From Bacillus_AB infantis_B (lineage in GTDB: Bacteria; Bacillota; Bacilli; Bacillales; Cytobacillaceae): a stretch of DNA of 64,000 nt. The DNA lies in the NCBI RefSeq assembly GCF_008180445.1, contig NZ_VTER01000001.1, positions 186,001-250,000 on the forward strand. Reading direction: 5' to 3'. Below the pieces are notes generated by a model, which was not told where the DNA came from, did not search any database, and was given only the letters and a program-made list of their open reading frames with translations. The position numbers were made by a program, and so were the translations under genes. The stretch's first letter is position 1. Each line of letters starts with the position of its first letter. Below are positions 1 to 7,939 of this stretch, piece by piece.

Positions 1-69
1 AATGGGAATTGATCAGTGAGCCTGATCAGCCATATATTTATCCGATAACAATCAAGGTCTTATAAAGAG

Positions 70-96
70 GGGCGGACACTTAGATCCGCCCTTTTT
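70..96. terminator. Intrinsic terminator hairpin
   Basis: Perfect 7-bp stem GGGCGGA (70-76) / TCCGCCC (85-91) followed by five T on the plus strand. It probably ends a rightward gene that lies outside the window and also sits just past the stop codon of the leftward DinB-like gene, where its U-tract is poorer. Confidence 0.7.
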
Positions 97-617
97 CATA
101 TTTGTCTGTCCAAGAGTCTTTTTAACAGCTTAATCTGTCCTCTATGGCTGATTTCATCCTCTATCACGTGAAACCACATCCAATAATGATTGTATGCCAG
201 CCCATTTTCCCAGTGATGATCCTTAAGGAGCCAGTCTTCATCCGCGTTCTTCAGTTTTTCCAATGTGTTTCTCCGGACTGCAGCGAGTTCAGCCATATAA
301 AATGCCAGATCCTTGCCTCTGTACTTTTCTCTGGCCAGGTTCCCCAGTTCCAGCGCAGTTCCCCATTTTGCTCTTTCATCCTCATTTAAGTCTCTTTGCT
401 CAAATGTTATAATGGTGTGTACAAATTCGATTGCAGCCATATGCATCAGCAGGGCACCAATTGAATTAGAGGCCTCGTCAATCAAAAAATCGAGCCGGGA
501 TTGATCCAGCCCCCGAATTTCAGTAAGTGTTACAGACCTTGAATGTTCAAGCATACTAACCACATCAGCAACTCTTTTGCCGTATTCCGCGGCAGGCATT
601 ATCCGGTAATCAATCAA
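96..617 (-). CDS. DinB family protein (DUF664-like, putative metal-dependent)
   Basis: A 173-residue all-helical protein of the DinB/YfiT four-helix-bundle superfamily. Histidines at about residues 59 and 67 in the second helix and 150 and 158 in the C-terminal HxxxxxxxH helix match the usual metal-binding positions. These proteins often act as thiol-dependent transferases or damage-induced proteins; the substrate here is unknown. The start is a TTG at 615-617: AGGGGGAG lies five bases upstream, whereas the in-frame ATG at 662 has no ribosome binding site. It stands alone, with a hairpin terminator at its 3' end. Family assignment is fairly sure, function is not. Confidence 0.8.
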   Translation of the reverse strand: MIDYRIMPAAEYGKRVADVVSMLEHSRSVTLTEIRGLDQSRLDFLIDEASNSIGALLMHMAAIEFVHTIITFEQRDLNEDERAKWGTALELGNLAREKYRGKDLAFYMAELAAVRRNTLEKLKNADEDWLLKDHHWENGLAYNHYWMWFHVIEDEISHRGQIKLLKRLLDRQI

Positions 618-766
618 AAAAACTCCCCCTTCAGCAGCGGCTATTATCATCCTATCAGTCAAGCAGAAAAATTATAGACTGATTATTGAAGAATTTACAT
701 GGTATACTTAAATTGACCATATGCTCCACTAGAACAACACGGCAAGATCGTATACCTCTAGTGAAT

Positions 767-1345
767 CTATCTTTTTTTCACCGCAATAATCGCCGCTGAT
801 CTAGGTGTTAGTAAAATTTCAGCACAAGCCATTAAAGGATGATGAAACCAGAATTCCCTCACTGTATCAGGTTTACCTTTCCATTCCTCAGGAAAATGCT
901 CTTCAGGCGTGAAATCATCCATGAACAGCACCCCATTTTGATCCAGCATTTTTATCAGATCTTCCCCTTCTTTTTGTTTAGCTGCAGCAGCATCTGCGAA
1001 AATCAATTGGAAGGGTCCATGCCCCGCTGCCTCCTTCCAGTCGCCATGAAGAAAAGTTGCCTGTTTGTGTTGAATGCCGCCTCTCACCTTTTCTATCCTC
1101 TCAAACGAGCTATCTATCGATACCAATTCAGCTCCAGGTGATATGTCCGAAAGGATCCAGGCACTCCCCACACCTAGCCCTGTCCCGATTTCCAGAATTC
1201 TTCCTTGGCCCACCTGGGCAGCCAGGACAGACAGCAGCCTGCCAGCTTCATCTGTGCAGAAATGTTCAAACTCTTCATTGATCGCAGCCTCTTTTCTTTG
1301 CAGCACCAAATCACGTATCCCAGGAACTGTATATACATTTATCAT
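767..1345 (-). CDS. Class I SAM-dependent O-methyltransferase
   Basis: 192 residues of the O-methyltransferase family 3 type (catechol/caffeoyl-CoA OMT-like). Motif I EIGTGLGVG is at residues 52-60, an acidic ribose-binding position follows in VSIDSS, and FADAAAAKQ and FMDDF occupy the usual post-I and metal-site region. Such enzymes move a methyl group from S-adenosylmethionine to a hydroxyl of a small molecule; the substrate cannot be read from sequence. The protein is slightly shorter than typical members (about 210 residues), with a short N terminus. Monocistronic and divergent from the small membrane gene at 1473. Confidence 0.85.
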   Translation of the reverse strand: MINVYTVPGIRDLVLQRKEAAINEEFEHFCTDEAGRLLSVLAAQVGQGRILEIGTGLGVGSAWILSDISPGAELVSIDSSFERIEKVRGGIQHKQATFLHGDWKEAAGHGPFQLIFADAAAAKQKEGEDLIKMLDQNGVLFMDDFTPEEHFPEEWKGKPDTVREFWFHHPLMACAEILLTPRSAAIIAVKKR

Positions 1346-1472
1346 GGATAAAATCCCCCCTTTTCAAATTACCTACTCCAACCAATATCACTGTTAGCAT
1401 CAAAAAAGTGAATTTTTCCCATATAAATACAAATTAAATGTTATACTGGAAAAAAGAAAGGTTGTGGAAAGA

Positions 1473-1646
1473 ATGTTTAACAGTGGAGATCTTATATTCC
1501 AGATTCTTATGTTTGCGATAATGGCTGGAATGGTTTTTGCTGTCTATTTCCTGGTCCGCTGGATGGTTATAGGAAAACCTGAATCCAAAATGGAGCAGAA
1601 ACTGGACAGAATCATCGAGCTGCTTGAAGAGGACAAAAAAAGCTAG
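1473..1646 (+). CDS. Small single-pass membrane protein (DUF4083-like)
   Basis: 57 residues: one hydrophobic segment (about residues 6-28, rich in Met, Ile, Phe) followed by a charged amphipathic tail ending in a predicted coiled helix KLDRIIELLEE. The pattern matches the DUF4083 group of small Bacillus membrane proteins of unknown function. Start choice: AAAGAAAGG is 11 bases before ATG 1473; an in-frame GTG at 1464 is only two bases from that site and is less likely. Divergent from the O-methyltransferase; converges on the SAP-domain gene with a 36-base gap. Role unknown. Confidence 0.6.
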   Translation: MFNSGDLIFQILMFAIMAGMVFAVYFLVRWMVIGKPESKMEQKLDRIIELLEEDKKS

Positions 1647-1682
1647 CCTCCCCTGCCGGCAGGCCCGGAAATATGGAGGAAT

Positions 1683-2252
1683 CTATTTCGGGGACTTATA
1701 TTCATTGCTTCCTGGCATGCTTTTAATATGCATCCACGCTGCAATAGCCTCAGCTCTGCTTTTCCCCTGGTTTTTTGGATCTGCATAATAATCACGGATA
1801 AACCGGTTATATTCGAATTGCCGGCCAATCTCGCGCTGATAGGAAGGATCCTTTTTCCGGCTTTCTTCCTCGCGCCACGCTGATACAGCATCCCTATAGG
1901 TCTTTCCGGAATTATGCTTAAAATAATCTTGTATGTAAGTAGAAAAATGAAATTGTGAACCTATGGCACTCTTGAAAAAAGCACGGACTTCCTGTGAGCA
2001 AGTATGATTTTCAGAAATGACAGTATCAAGGCTTAATGGGGCTTTGGCTGCACGGGGCTTTGGCCTTCTTTTTATCATTGGGCCTTTCTTCTCCCCTGTA
2101 GTCAGATAGATCTCAATCCTTTTCGACAGCTCCGCTTTTCCGCCTGACGTACTCATCCCTTCTTCCCTGCAGAAAGCCTGAAGCTCTGTTTTCAGCCAAT
2201 AATATTCACTGAATTCTTTATAGCTTATTTTACTGGAAAGTTCCGGCCTCAT
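1683..2252 (-). CDS. SAP domain protein with DUF6434 C-terminal region
   Basis: 189 residues. Residues about 10-55 fit a SAP motif (helix-turn-helix with LKTELQAFCREEG and GGKAELSKRIEIYL), a fold usually used for nucleic-acid binding. A basic linker KRRPKPRAAK joins a second conserved region (about 75-189) with the repeated signatures FHFSTYIQDYFK and FEYNRFIRDYYADP, typical of DUF6434. The protein is soluble with no signal peptide. GGAGGG precedes the ATG by five bases. Likely a nucleic-acid-associated protein; its biological role is unknown. Monocistronic. Confidence 0.75.
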   Translation of the reverse strand: MRPELSSKISYKEFSEYYWLKTELQAFCREEGMSTSGGKAELSKRIEIYLTTGEKKGPMIKRRPKPRAAKAPLSLDTVISENHTCSQEVRAFFKSAIGSQFHFSTYIQDYFKHNSGKTYRDAVSAWREEESRKKDPSYQREIGRQFEYNRFIRDYYADPKNQGKSRAEAIAAWMHIKSMPGSNEYKSPK

Positions 2253-2404
2253 ATATACCCTCCGCTATTTTTAATTACAACACCATTATAGAACGAATGT
2301 TCTTTCAATACAAGATTAAAGGTAAATTATTCCACTGCTTAAATATTCTTTATTATGGGTAGATTGGTGAGAAAAGGACTTTTTAAAGGATAGGAGGTTG
2401 GCTG

Positions 2405-2908
2405 ATGGCAAGAATGGACAAAACCCTTTCCAAAAATCAGGCCAAGTTTTCCGGAAGGAACTTGGGTTCCGGTGCTTTGTTTGGCGTTGGTCTGGCAGCT
2501 TTTTTGGATGAAGCTGTTTTTCACCAGCTTTTGCACTGGCACCATTTTTATGACCTTTCCACCACAGCCGCAGGACTGGTTTCTGACGGATTTTTTCATG
2601 CTTTCAGCTGGTTTGCTACGGTTGCAGCTTTATTTATGCTTGCAGACCTTCGCCGGAGGGCGGCCTGGTGGCGGAAGAGATGGATGAGCGGCGTCATGCT
2701 GGGTTCAGGCGGCTTTAATTTTTATGACGGGACTATCCAGCATAAGGTGATGAGGATCCACCAAATCCGCTATGAGGTTGAAATATTGCCTTATGACCTG
2801 GTTTGGAATGCAATAGCGCTCTTTTTCATTCTTTTGGGAACTATGCTTTTCCTGAAGACGAACAAACAGCTGCGAAAGGCAGGTGCTGCTCCAGATGCAC
2901 GGCAATAG
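2405..2908 (+). CDS. DUF2243 family membrane protein
   Basis: 167 residues with four predicted membrane helices. The conserved DUF2243 features are visible: GVGLAAFLDEAVFHQLLHWHH near the N terminus, DGFFHAFSW in the middle, and GGFNFYDGTIQHKVMRIHQIR, a His-rich loop between helices three and four. The many conserved His and Asp residues in the membrane suggest metal or haem handling. It starts at ATG after AGGAGG and its end overlaps the CtaG-like gene by 14 bases, indicating co-translation. The pair DUF2243/CtaG-like is often linked to copper or cytochrome oxidase maturation; that link is an inference here. Confidence 0.85.
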   Translation: MARMDKTLSKNQAKFSGRNLGSGALFGVGLAAFLDEAVFHQLLHWHHFYDLSTTAAGLVSDGFFHAFSWFATVAALFMLADLRRRAAWWRKRWMSGVMLGSGGFNFYDGTIQHKVMRIHQIRYEVEILPYDLVWNAIALFFILLGTMLFLKTNKQLRKAGAAPDARQ

Positions 2909-3695
2909 CCATCAGCACCACGAAGCAGTGGTTGGTGCTGAGTTAATCGCTTCCCAAGGTGCCCTTATTGTGTTTTTTGTATGTCTGCTTCTCATGTACC
3001 TTGCAGTCCAATTTTTTAGGAAACGTGATTGGCCTTTATACAGGACAGCTCTCTGGGCTGCCGGAATCCTTTGCTGTATAGCGGCGGCAGGTCCAATAGC
3101 TTACTGGTCCCAGAATCATTTTCCAATGCATATGATGGGCCACCTGCTCCTCGGGATGCTCGGCCCCCTTTTGATGGTGTTTTCCGCACCTGTCACTTTA
3201 TTTTTGAGGATGCTGCCTGCCGGATATGCTAGAAAGGGTGCCAGAATATTAAGATCGCGCTTTTTTGGGTTCGTCTCCCATCCGGCAACAACAGCAATCT
3301 TAAATATTGGAGGCCTTTGGCTTCTATATACAACCGATTTGTTTACAAGGATGCATGAACAGCCTCTGCTTTACCTGCTGGTCCATTTGCATGTTTTTCT
3401 GGCAGGATATCTGTTTACGGCTTCGTTTATCTCAATTGAGTCTTCTCCTCATAGAAGGAGTTTTATGCCGAGGGCAGCCATCCTGATTACAGCCCTGGCC
3501 GGCCATGGCATATTATCAAAATATTTATACGCCCATCCGCCGGCAGGTGTATCAATTGATCAGGCTCAGAGCGGCGCAGTCCTCATGTATTATGGCGGAG
3601 ATTTGATAGACCTGTTCATCATTATTTTTTTCTGCCTTGAATGGTATAAAGCGAGCCGCCCGAGGGAAGCAGGAATCGGCACCGCATCATCTTAG
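2895..3695 (+). CDS. Cytochrome c oxidase assembly factor CtaG-like (caa3_CtaG family)
   Basis: 266 residues with seven predicted membrane helices; belongs to the caa3_CtaG family that helps assemble or metallate haem-copper oxidases. Conserved features: MHMMGHLLLGMLGPLLMVFSAP (helix 3), the LLVHLHVFLAGYLFT segment, and a final YYGGDLIDLFII helix. An N-terminal His cluster (HGNSHQHHEA) could bind copper. ATG 2895 is preferred because AGGTG lies nine bases upstream; a GTG at 2883 is in frame but its spacing is poor. The gene overlaps the DUF2243 gene and is followed by a strong terminator. It is not next to ctaA-F genes, so it is probably a paralogue. Confidence 0.85.
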   Translation: MHGNSHQHHEAVVGAELIASQGALIVFFVCLLLMYLAVQFFRKRDWPLYRTALWAAGILCCIAAAGPIAYWSQNHFPMHMMGHLLLGMLGPLLMVFSAPVTLFLRMLPAGYARKGARILRSRFFGFVSHPATTAILNIGGLWLLYTTDLFTRMHEQPLLYLLVHLHVFLAGYLFTASFISIESSPHRRSFMPRAAILITALAGHGILSKYLYAHPPAGVSIDQAQSGAVLMYYGGDLIDLFIIIFFCLEWYKASRPREAGIGTASS

Positions 3696-3717
3696 CATCG
3701 GAGGCGCGCAAAATAAG

Positions 3718-3746
3718 AAAAGCACTGCCAGCTGGGCAGTGCTTTT
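3718..3746. terminator. Bidirectional terminator
   Basis: Perfect AGCACTGCC (3721-3729) / GGCAGTGCT (3735-3743) stem flanked by A and T runs. It separates the rightward CtaG-like gene from the leftward RsbR-like gene and can serve both. Confidence 0.85.
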
Positions 3747-3752
3747 CACGTT

Positions 3753-4601
3753 TTATAGAACATTTTGTTTATTCAGACGCGTCAGTGCCTTTTTCAGGCT
3801 GCCAAGGAAGACAAGCCCGTCAACCTCAAGACCCAGATTAACCATGGTCTGAGCTATCTCAGGACGTATACCGGTAAATATCACCTTAATGCCAAGAAGC
3901 TTTAGCGCATCAGTGACTTTAAACAGCTCATTAGCGACCATCGTATCTACGATCATCACACCTGATACATCCAGAATCAAATGCGTAATGCCCAATTCCC
4001 TTGATTTTTCAAGTGTTTCTTCCATTAAAAGCTGCGCCCTGTCAGTATCAATATCCCCAATCAGCGGCAGGATCGCCACAGAGTCTGTAATTGGCACAAC
4101 CGGTACAGAAAGCTCAAGGAATGCCTTTTTAGAATTATTCAATGTTTCTGTATATGATTTCACATAGGCCAGGCTGAAGGCATGGACCGCCGTATCCAGC
4201 AATGGATCAATTGTTTCTATTATTTCAAAAACGGTGTCTGCTGCCAGTTCATTTTTGAGAACTTCCTTTTTGATTACTTTCCATATGTATTTCCTGTATA
4301 AGGCCGTATCCATGAGGGCCTCATCCAGCGACACGCCTTGAACACACAGGTTCTTTCCTGTTTCGGCTCCCCAGTTTTCAAAAACTCCCGATAATTCTTC
4401 CCCTTTGGAAGATTTGATAAGACTGTCCCCAAACATGCTGATAAAAGCAGCTCTTAAATTCAAAATCTCTGTTTCATATTTGCTGATTTCTTCTCTTTCT
4501 ATATCAGTCAGATCAGCAAATCGCTCTGTTTGGACCTGTTTGGCAATCTGCATTTTTTCCTGGTTAATTCTTTCCCCTATATGTGCAAGTTCTCTTGTCA
4601 T
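3753..4601 (-). CDS. RsbR-type stressosome protein with C-terminal STAS domain
   Basis: About 282 residues. The N-terminal half (1-150) is a variable helical sensor region as in RsbR co-antagonists; the C-terminal half is a STAS domain with GDIDTDRAQ and the phosphorylatable-threonine motif DVSGVMIVDT, followed by TGIRPEIAQTMVNLG. RsbR proteins assemble with RsbS into the stressosome, which releases RsbT to activate the general stress sigma-B cascade. GGGGGAG lies three bases before ATG 4601; an upstream ATG at 4616 has no site. It is downstream of a second RsbR paralogue, separated by a terminator. No rsbS or rsbT is nearby, so it probably joins complexes encoded elsewhere. Confidence 0.85.
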   Translation of the reverse strand: MTRELAHIGERINQEKMQIAKQVQTERFADLTDIEREEISKYETEILNLRAAFISMFGDSLIKSSKGEELSGVFENWGAETGKNLCVQGVSLDEALMDTALYRKYIWKVIKKEVLKNELAADTVFEIIETIDPLLDTAVHAFSLAYVKSYTETLNNSKKAFLELSVPVVPITDSVAILPLIGDIDTDRAQLLMEETLEKSRELGITHLILDVSGVMIVDTMVANELFKVTDALKLLGIKVIFTGIRPEIAQTMVNLGLEVDGLVFLGSLKKALTRLNKQNVL

Positions 4602-4790
4602 AAGCTCCCCCAACATGAATATACAAAGAATCTTTTTTATTTTTTTATATTATTATACCGGCACCATTCCAAATTTCCTAGCTTTTCGATAACTAATTAT
4701 GCTTTTTTCCAATATACATTTAACCGTTTTTCCGGCTGATTAAACGCCTTTTGAAAAATATATATCCTGCGGATTCCTTTGAATTTACAG

Positions 4791-4818
4791 AAAAGGAAGC
4801 TGCATACTGACAGCTTCC
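4791..4818 (-). terminator. Terminator between the two RsbR-type genes
   Basis: Leftward stem GGAAGCTG (complement of 4811-4818) / CAGCTTCC (complement of 4795-4802) followed by four U. It indicates that the upstream RsbR paralogue is mostly transcribed separately. Confidence 0.75.
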
Positions 4819-4829
4819 AGATGGTGAAT

Positions 4830-5663
4830 TTATTTAAGTGAATTGATGGCTCTCTCCAAGGTGGAAGTAACACTGATCCTATCAAATGAGATTCCCAGCT
4901 GCACCGCGGTTTGGGCAATTTCTGGCCGGATGCCAGATAAAGTGCTCTTCACACCAATCAGTGTAAGCGTCTCTATCAGCTGAAAAATCTGGTGGGCAAC
5001 CATAGTGTCAATCATGACCACTCCCGACAAGTCAATGAACAGATGGTTAACCTTTTTCTCGTTGCATTCGAGCAGCGTGTGCTCCAGGATGAACTTGGCC
5101 CTTGCCGTATCGATGTCTCCCACAAGCGGCAGCAATGCTGCATTGTTATTAAGGGCAATGACCGGCGAGCTGAGTTCATTGATCATTTCCTGGCTGGCCT
5201 TCAGTCTGGCTTCAGAGAATTTATGGTTTTCCTGCGTGAACCAGGTCATCACCTTGCTGAATGCCTTGATGATCAATCTGTTCCAGGTGTTGATCTGCTC
5301 CTGAGCATACTTGCCTTCATTTTCCCTGGTGAATTTTCCAACCAGGTCAAGATACTGTTCCTGCGTATTAAAAAACTCTCTTAAAATGAAGTGGACTGGA
5401 GTTCTCAAGTGCTCTTCATCCTGGGCTATAGTAAGGATCCACTGCTCAAATTCACTGAAAAACCGATTTTCATCCATGATAAAAATTTTGCAAAAATGCT
5501 CGTGGAAATCATGATTTTGCTGCTTGATCGTACGAATAACATTTGGATTGGTCGAGCTGTATACCCCTTTTGGATCACTTTTGTCCAAAGAAGCATACCA
5601 GTCTTCTGTTAGCTGCCATGTTTTATCTACTAAGTATTCATGTAAATCTTCATTTCTATGCAT
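4830..5663 (-). CDS. RsbR-type stressosome protein with C-terminal STAS domain
   Basis: 277 residues. The N-terminal domain (to about 140) is helical with a WxxxLxxS start region and is likely a globin-like sensor fold as in RsbR proteins. The STAS domain (about 155-277) keeps LPLVGDIDTARA with a conserved threonine and DLSGVVMIDTMVAHQIF with the second threonine, then SGIRPEIAQTAVQLG. It resembles its neighbour at 3753 mainly in the STAS half, so the two probably sense different signals for the same stressosome. AGGGGAAGCT gives a good ribosome binding site at ATG 5663. General stress signalling role is well supported by family; the signal is unknown. Confidence 0.87.
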   Translation of the reverse strand: MHRNEDLHEYLVDKTWQLTEDWYASLDKSDPKGVYSSTNPNVIRTIKQQNHDFHEHFCKIFIMDENRFFSEFEQWILTIAQDEEHLRTPVHFILREFFNTQEQYLDLVGKFTRENEGKYAQEQINTWNRLIIKAFSKVMTWFTQENHKFSEARLKASQEMINELSSPVIALNNNAALLPLVGDIDTARAKFILEHTLLECNEKKVNHLFIDLSGVVMIDTMVAHQIFQLIETLTLIGVKSTLSGIRPEIAQTAVQLGISFDRISVTSTLERAINSLK

Positions 5664-5767
5664 AGCTTCCCCTGAGACCTCTCTATTTAAGATATTTTTC
5701 CTTTACTATTGTAGCATTTCTGCTTACAAGGGTCATCTTTTAAACTGCATTGGAAAGTTAATTCCTT

Positions 5768-6679
5768 TCAGGCATTCCTGCTTTTGCTGAGCATCTCTTT
5801 AAATGCCCAAATACTGTTAAAAAAGGAAGGTTCGCATCGGCCACTTTCTTCCCAGCTCCATGAAGCAGAGAGGATCGAATGGGCATATCCCCAGCTGATC
5901 AGCTTATCCCTTTCCAGGCCGGCTTTCTCAGCGAATAGGTTAATCCTTTTTGAGATGATAGATTCAGCATCTGTTTCAGGCAGCCGGTTGAGAAGGTACT
6001 GTATAACATCATATTCCTTTTCCCCGATCAGCCCTTTTGGATCGATGATGATCCAGCCATTTTTCCCGCCATCCAGGATATTATAGTGATGCAAATCTCC
6101 ATGGAGAAGGAAATTGTCTGCTGTATTCCTTATGTTCTCAGCAAATATGCTGTTTGCTTCATTCAGCATTGAAGCTGTTATTGGTCCCAGCCCTTCCGGT
6201 TTTTCACGGAGAATCCGCTGAAGACTTTGATGCCGCTCCTCCATCCCAGGCAAATCTGATGAATCCTTTGCAGGAACCCAAAGGTTTTTCATCAGATTTG
6301 CGGCAATCCCTGCAGCTTCTTCATCATCTTCCACTCCAGCAAGTGTTGAACCTGGGGACACCTTTTCAAGGAGGAGAATGCCTTTTTCCACATCAGCTTC
6401 ATATACTTCCACGACACCCGGACCTTTAAGCTGCTCCAGTGCATAGGCCTCTCCTTTTGATTCCCCTCCTGGTACAGACAGTTTAAGAACAGCCTCTGTT
6501 CCATCTGCCATAAAAACGGGCGCAGCAAAATTATAAGAAAGCTTATAGTGCTCCCCTATTCTAAGCTTCCACCGCCGCTCGCATTCTTCTATTAAATCAT
6601 CAAAGGAAGAAAGCCATTGTATGCCATTCTCTTTATGTACATTTATGATGGTTCTTTTAAACGCTTGAGGCAATTCCAT
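5768..6679 (-). CDS. Aminoglycoside/hydroxyurea 6-phosphotransferase-like kinase
   Basis: 303 residues of the APH(6)/hydroxyurea kinase family (protein-kinase-like fold). Visible: an N-lobe Lys in EAVLKLSVPGGE, the catalytic loop LLHGDLHHYNIL with Asp as base, and the metal-binding segment WIIIDPKGLIGEKEYDVIQYL typical of streptomycin 6-kinases. Such enzymes phosphorylate aminoglycosides or other small hydroxyl compounds with ATP. Whether it gives streptomycin resistance cannot be told from sequence. Its ATG shares an A with the TAA of the upstream hydrolase (TAATG), so the two are translationally coupled. Confidence 0.85.
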   Translation of the reverse strand: MELPQAFKRTIINVHKENGIQWLSSFDDLIEECERRWKLRIGEHYKLSYNFAAPVFMADGTEAVLKLSVPGGESKGEAYALEQLKGPGVVEVYEADVEKGILLLEKVSPGSTLAGVEDDEEAAGIAANLMKNLWVPAKDSSDLPGMEERHQSLQRILREKPEGLGPITASMLNEANSIFAENIRNTADNFLLHGDLHHYNILDGGKNGWIIIDPKGLIGEKEYDVIQYLLNRLPETDAESIISKRINLFAEKAGLERDKLISWGYAHSILSASWSWEESGRCEPSFFNSIWAFKEMLSKSRNA

Positions 6680-7575
6680 TAAACAGATAGCCTCCCTGAT
6701 TTTTTGCTTTTATAAAAAGTTTTGACGGCGTCAGCAGCCTGGCAGGGAAACTGCAGCCAAACATACGCATGCAGTGAGTTGGGGATATAGGTCATGTAAT
6801 GTTCCTGGATAAGGGAAGAAAAATGCTGGATGCTTTTTTCCGCCAGTCTGTTTTCAGACTCCTCCTGGCTTGGCAGCAAAAGAACAGGACAGCTGATTTT
6901 ACTATAATAGTCTTCCAGCCTGATATCCCAGCATGACGAGATAAAGCCGGCAAGGACATTCTTTTTAAAGCGATTCGCGAAGTGTCCGTTTACTTTTTGT
7001 TCCATCGTGCTTCTTATGAATGCTTCTGCATGTCTGCTCCAGATTTCAGCTTCCTTGAATTCTTTTTCCATTGAGGTAAGATACTCTTCGGCTGAAGAGT
7101 AAACACGTTCTTCTTCATTAAGAATGCTTGCCAGGAGCTCTGTTCTTTCTATGTCTGCCTCTTCTTTTGTTCCTTCCAGCAAGCTGTATTCACCCCAGCG
7201 ATCATATAAACCGCCTTCACAAACAAGCGACTGGACCATTTCTGGATGGGAGGCTGCGATGCTGAGCCCCACTTCAGCCCCCATAGAGCTTCCAATGATA
7301 TGGCAGCAATCAATGCCCCATTCATTTAAGAGCAGGATGATATCTTCTGCCATCTCATCAATATGATAGCCGTTTTCAGGTTTTTCCGATTTACCATGTC
7401 CCCTGATATCCGGTGCAATCACACTATATTCTGCAGAAAAATGCGGTAAGATTCCATGCCATGCCTGCCATGTTCCTCCGCTGAAATGCAGGAACAGAAT
7501 GACTGGTTTTTCAGAAAGCCTATAAGCCACATTCAAACTTATACCATTTGCCAATTGAAGTTTTTCTTCCTTCAT
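6679..7575 (-). CDS. Alpha/beta hydrolase
   Basis: 298 residues with the alpha/beta hydrolase core: oxyanion region LFLHFSGGTWQAW (a FSGG variant of the usual HGxxG), DIRGHGKSEKP, the nucleophile elbow GSSMGAEVG with Ser as nucleophile, a probable acid in the segment CPVLLLPSQEE, and the late catalytic His in NSLHAYVW. A cap region of about 100 residues lies between strand 6 and helix D. The substrate is unknown. Good site AAAGGGGA before ATG 7575. Forms a two-gene operon with the kinase downstream (stop and start overlap by one base). Confidence 0.85.
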   Translation of the reverse strand: MKEEKLQLANGISLNVAYRLSEKPVILFLHFSGGTWQAWHGILPHFSAEYSVIAPDIRGHGKSEKPENGYHIDEMAEDIILLLNEWGIDCCHIIGSSMGAEVGLSIAASHPEMVQSLVCEGGLYDRWGEYSLLEGTKEEADIERTELLASILNEEERVYSSAEEYLTSMEKEFKEAEIWSRHAEAFIRSTMEQKVNGHFANRFKKNVLAGFISSCWDIRLEDYYSKISCPVLLLPSQEESENRLAEKSIQHFSSLIQEHYMTYIPNSLHAYVWLQFPCQAADAVKTFYKSKKSGRLSV

Positions 7576-7714
7576 GACAGTCCCCTTTCCCGTTCAATAC
7601 TAGAGTTGGGTTAAATCTCTTTTCAAACCTTCATGATTATTTTAAACTTTCTGTAATCAAATTCAAATCAATATCATCCGCTGAATATGTCGATTTATTC
7701 TTCAATTCCTCCCC

Positions 7715-7743
7715 TTGCCTTCCCCTGTGGATTCCGGTAATAT
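7715..7743 (+). promoter_or_regulatory. Sigma-A type promoter of the MFS gene
   Basis: TTGCCT (7715-7720), a 17-base spacer, and TAATAT (7738-7743) give a good vegetative promoter. The predicted start near 7750 leaves a leader of about 190 bases before the MFS start codon. The -10 hexamer overlaps a large inverted repeat. Confidence 0.6.
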
Positions 7744-7764
7744 ATGTATATTAATTTACCGGAA
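7732..7764. promoter_or_regulatory. 9+9 bp inverted repeat over the MFS -10 region (operator candidate)
   Basis: TTCCGGTAA (7732-7740) and TTACCGGAA (7756-7764) are perfect inverted arms with a 15-base AT spacer. The left arm overlaps the -10 hexamer and the right arm lies just past the likely transcription start, the usual place for a repressor such as a TetR- or MarR-type protein. No candidate regulator gene is adjacent. Confidence 0.55.
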
Positions 7765-7906
7765 GGGTGACAAAAGGGCGATGAACAACTAATTCTTTTT
7801 GGAAAATGTTCGTAATTCATTTATACGATTTTTTTCTGGATAGGATTAGTGCATCCCTTTTGTTGCAGCAAGCAGAATACCTCTGCTCTGCTATACACCA
7901 AAGGAG

Positions 7907-7939
7907 CCTCCTGCCCAGAAAAATCCAGGAGGTTTTTTT
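7907..7939 (+). promoter_or_regulatory. Terminator-like hairpin that contains the MFS Shine-Dalgarno
   Basis: CCTCCTG (7907-7913) pairs with CAGGAGG (7926-7932) across a 12-base loop and is followed by seven T up to the ATG at 7940. The 3' arm is also the Shine-Dalgarno sequence (AGGAGG, seven bases from the start). The same structure could therefore end transcription or hide the ribosome binding site. An upstream hairpin AGCAGA (7871-7876) / TCTGCT (7882-7887) lies just before it. Confidence 0.6.

Noticed and set aside
7781..7792. ATG AAC AAC TAA mini-ORF in the MFS leader
   Set aside because: Three codons only and the ribosome site is too near the ATG; not called as a leader peptide.
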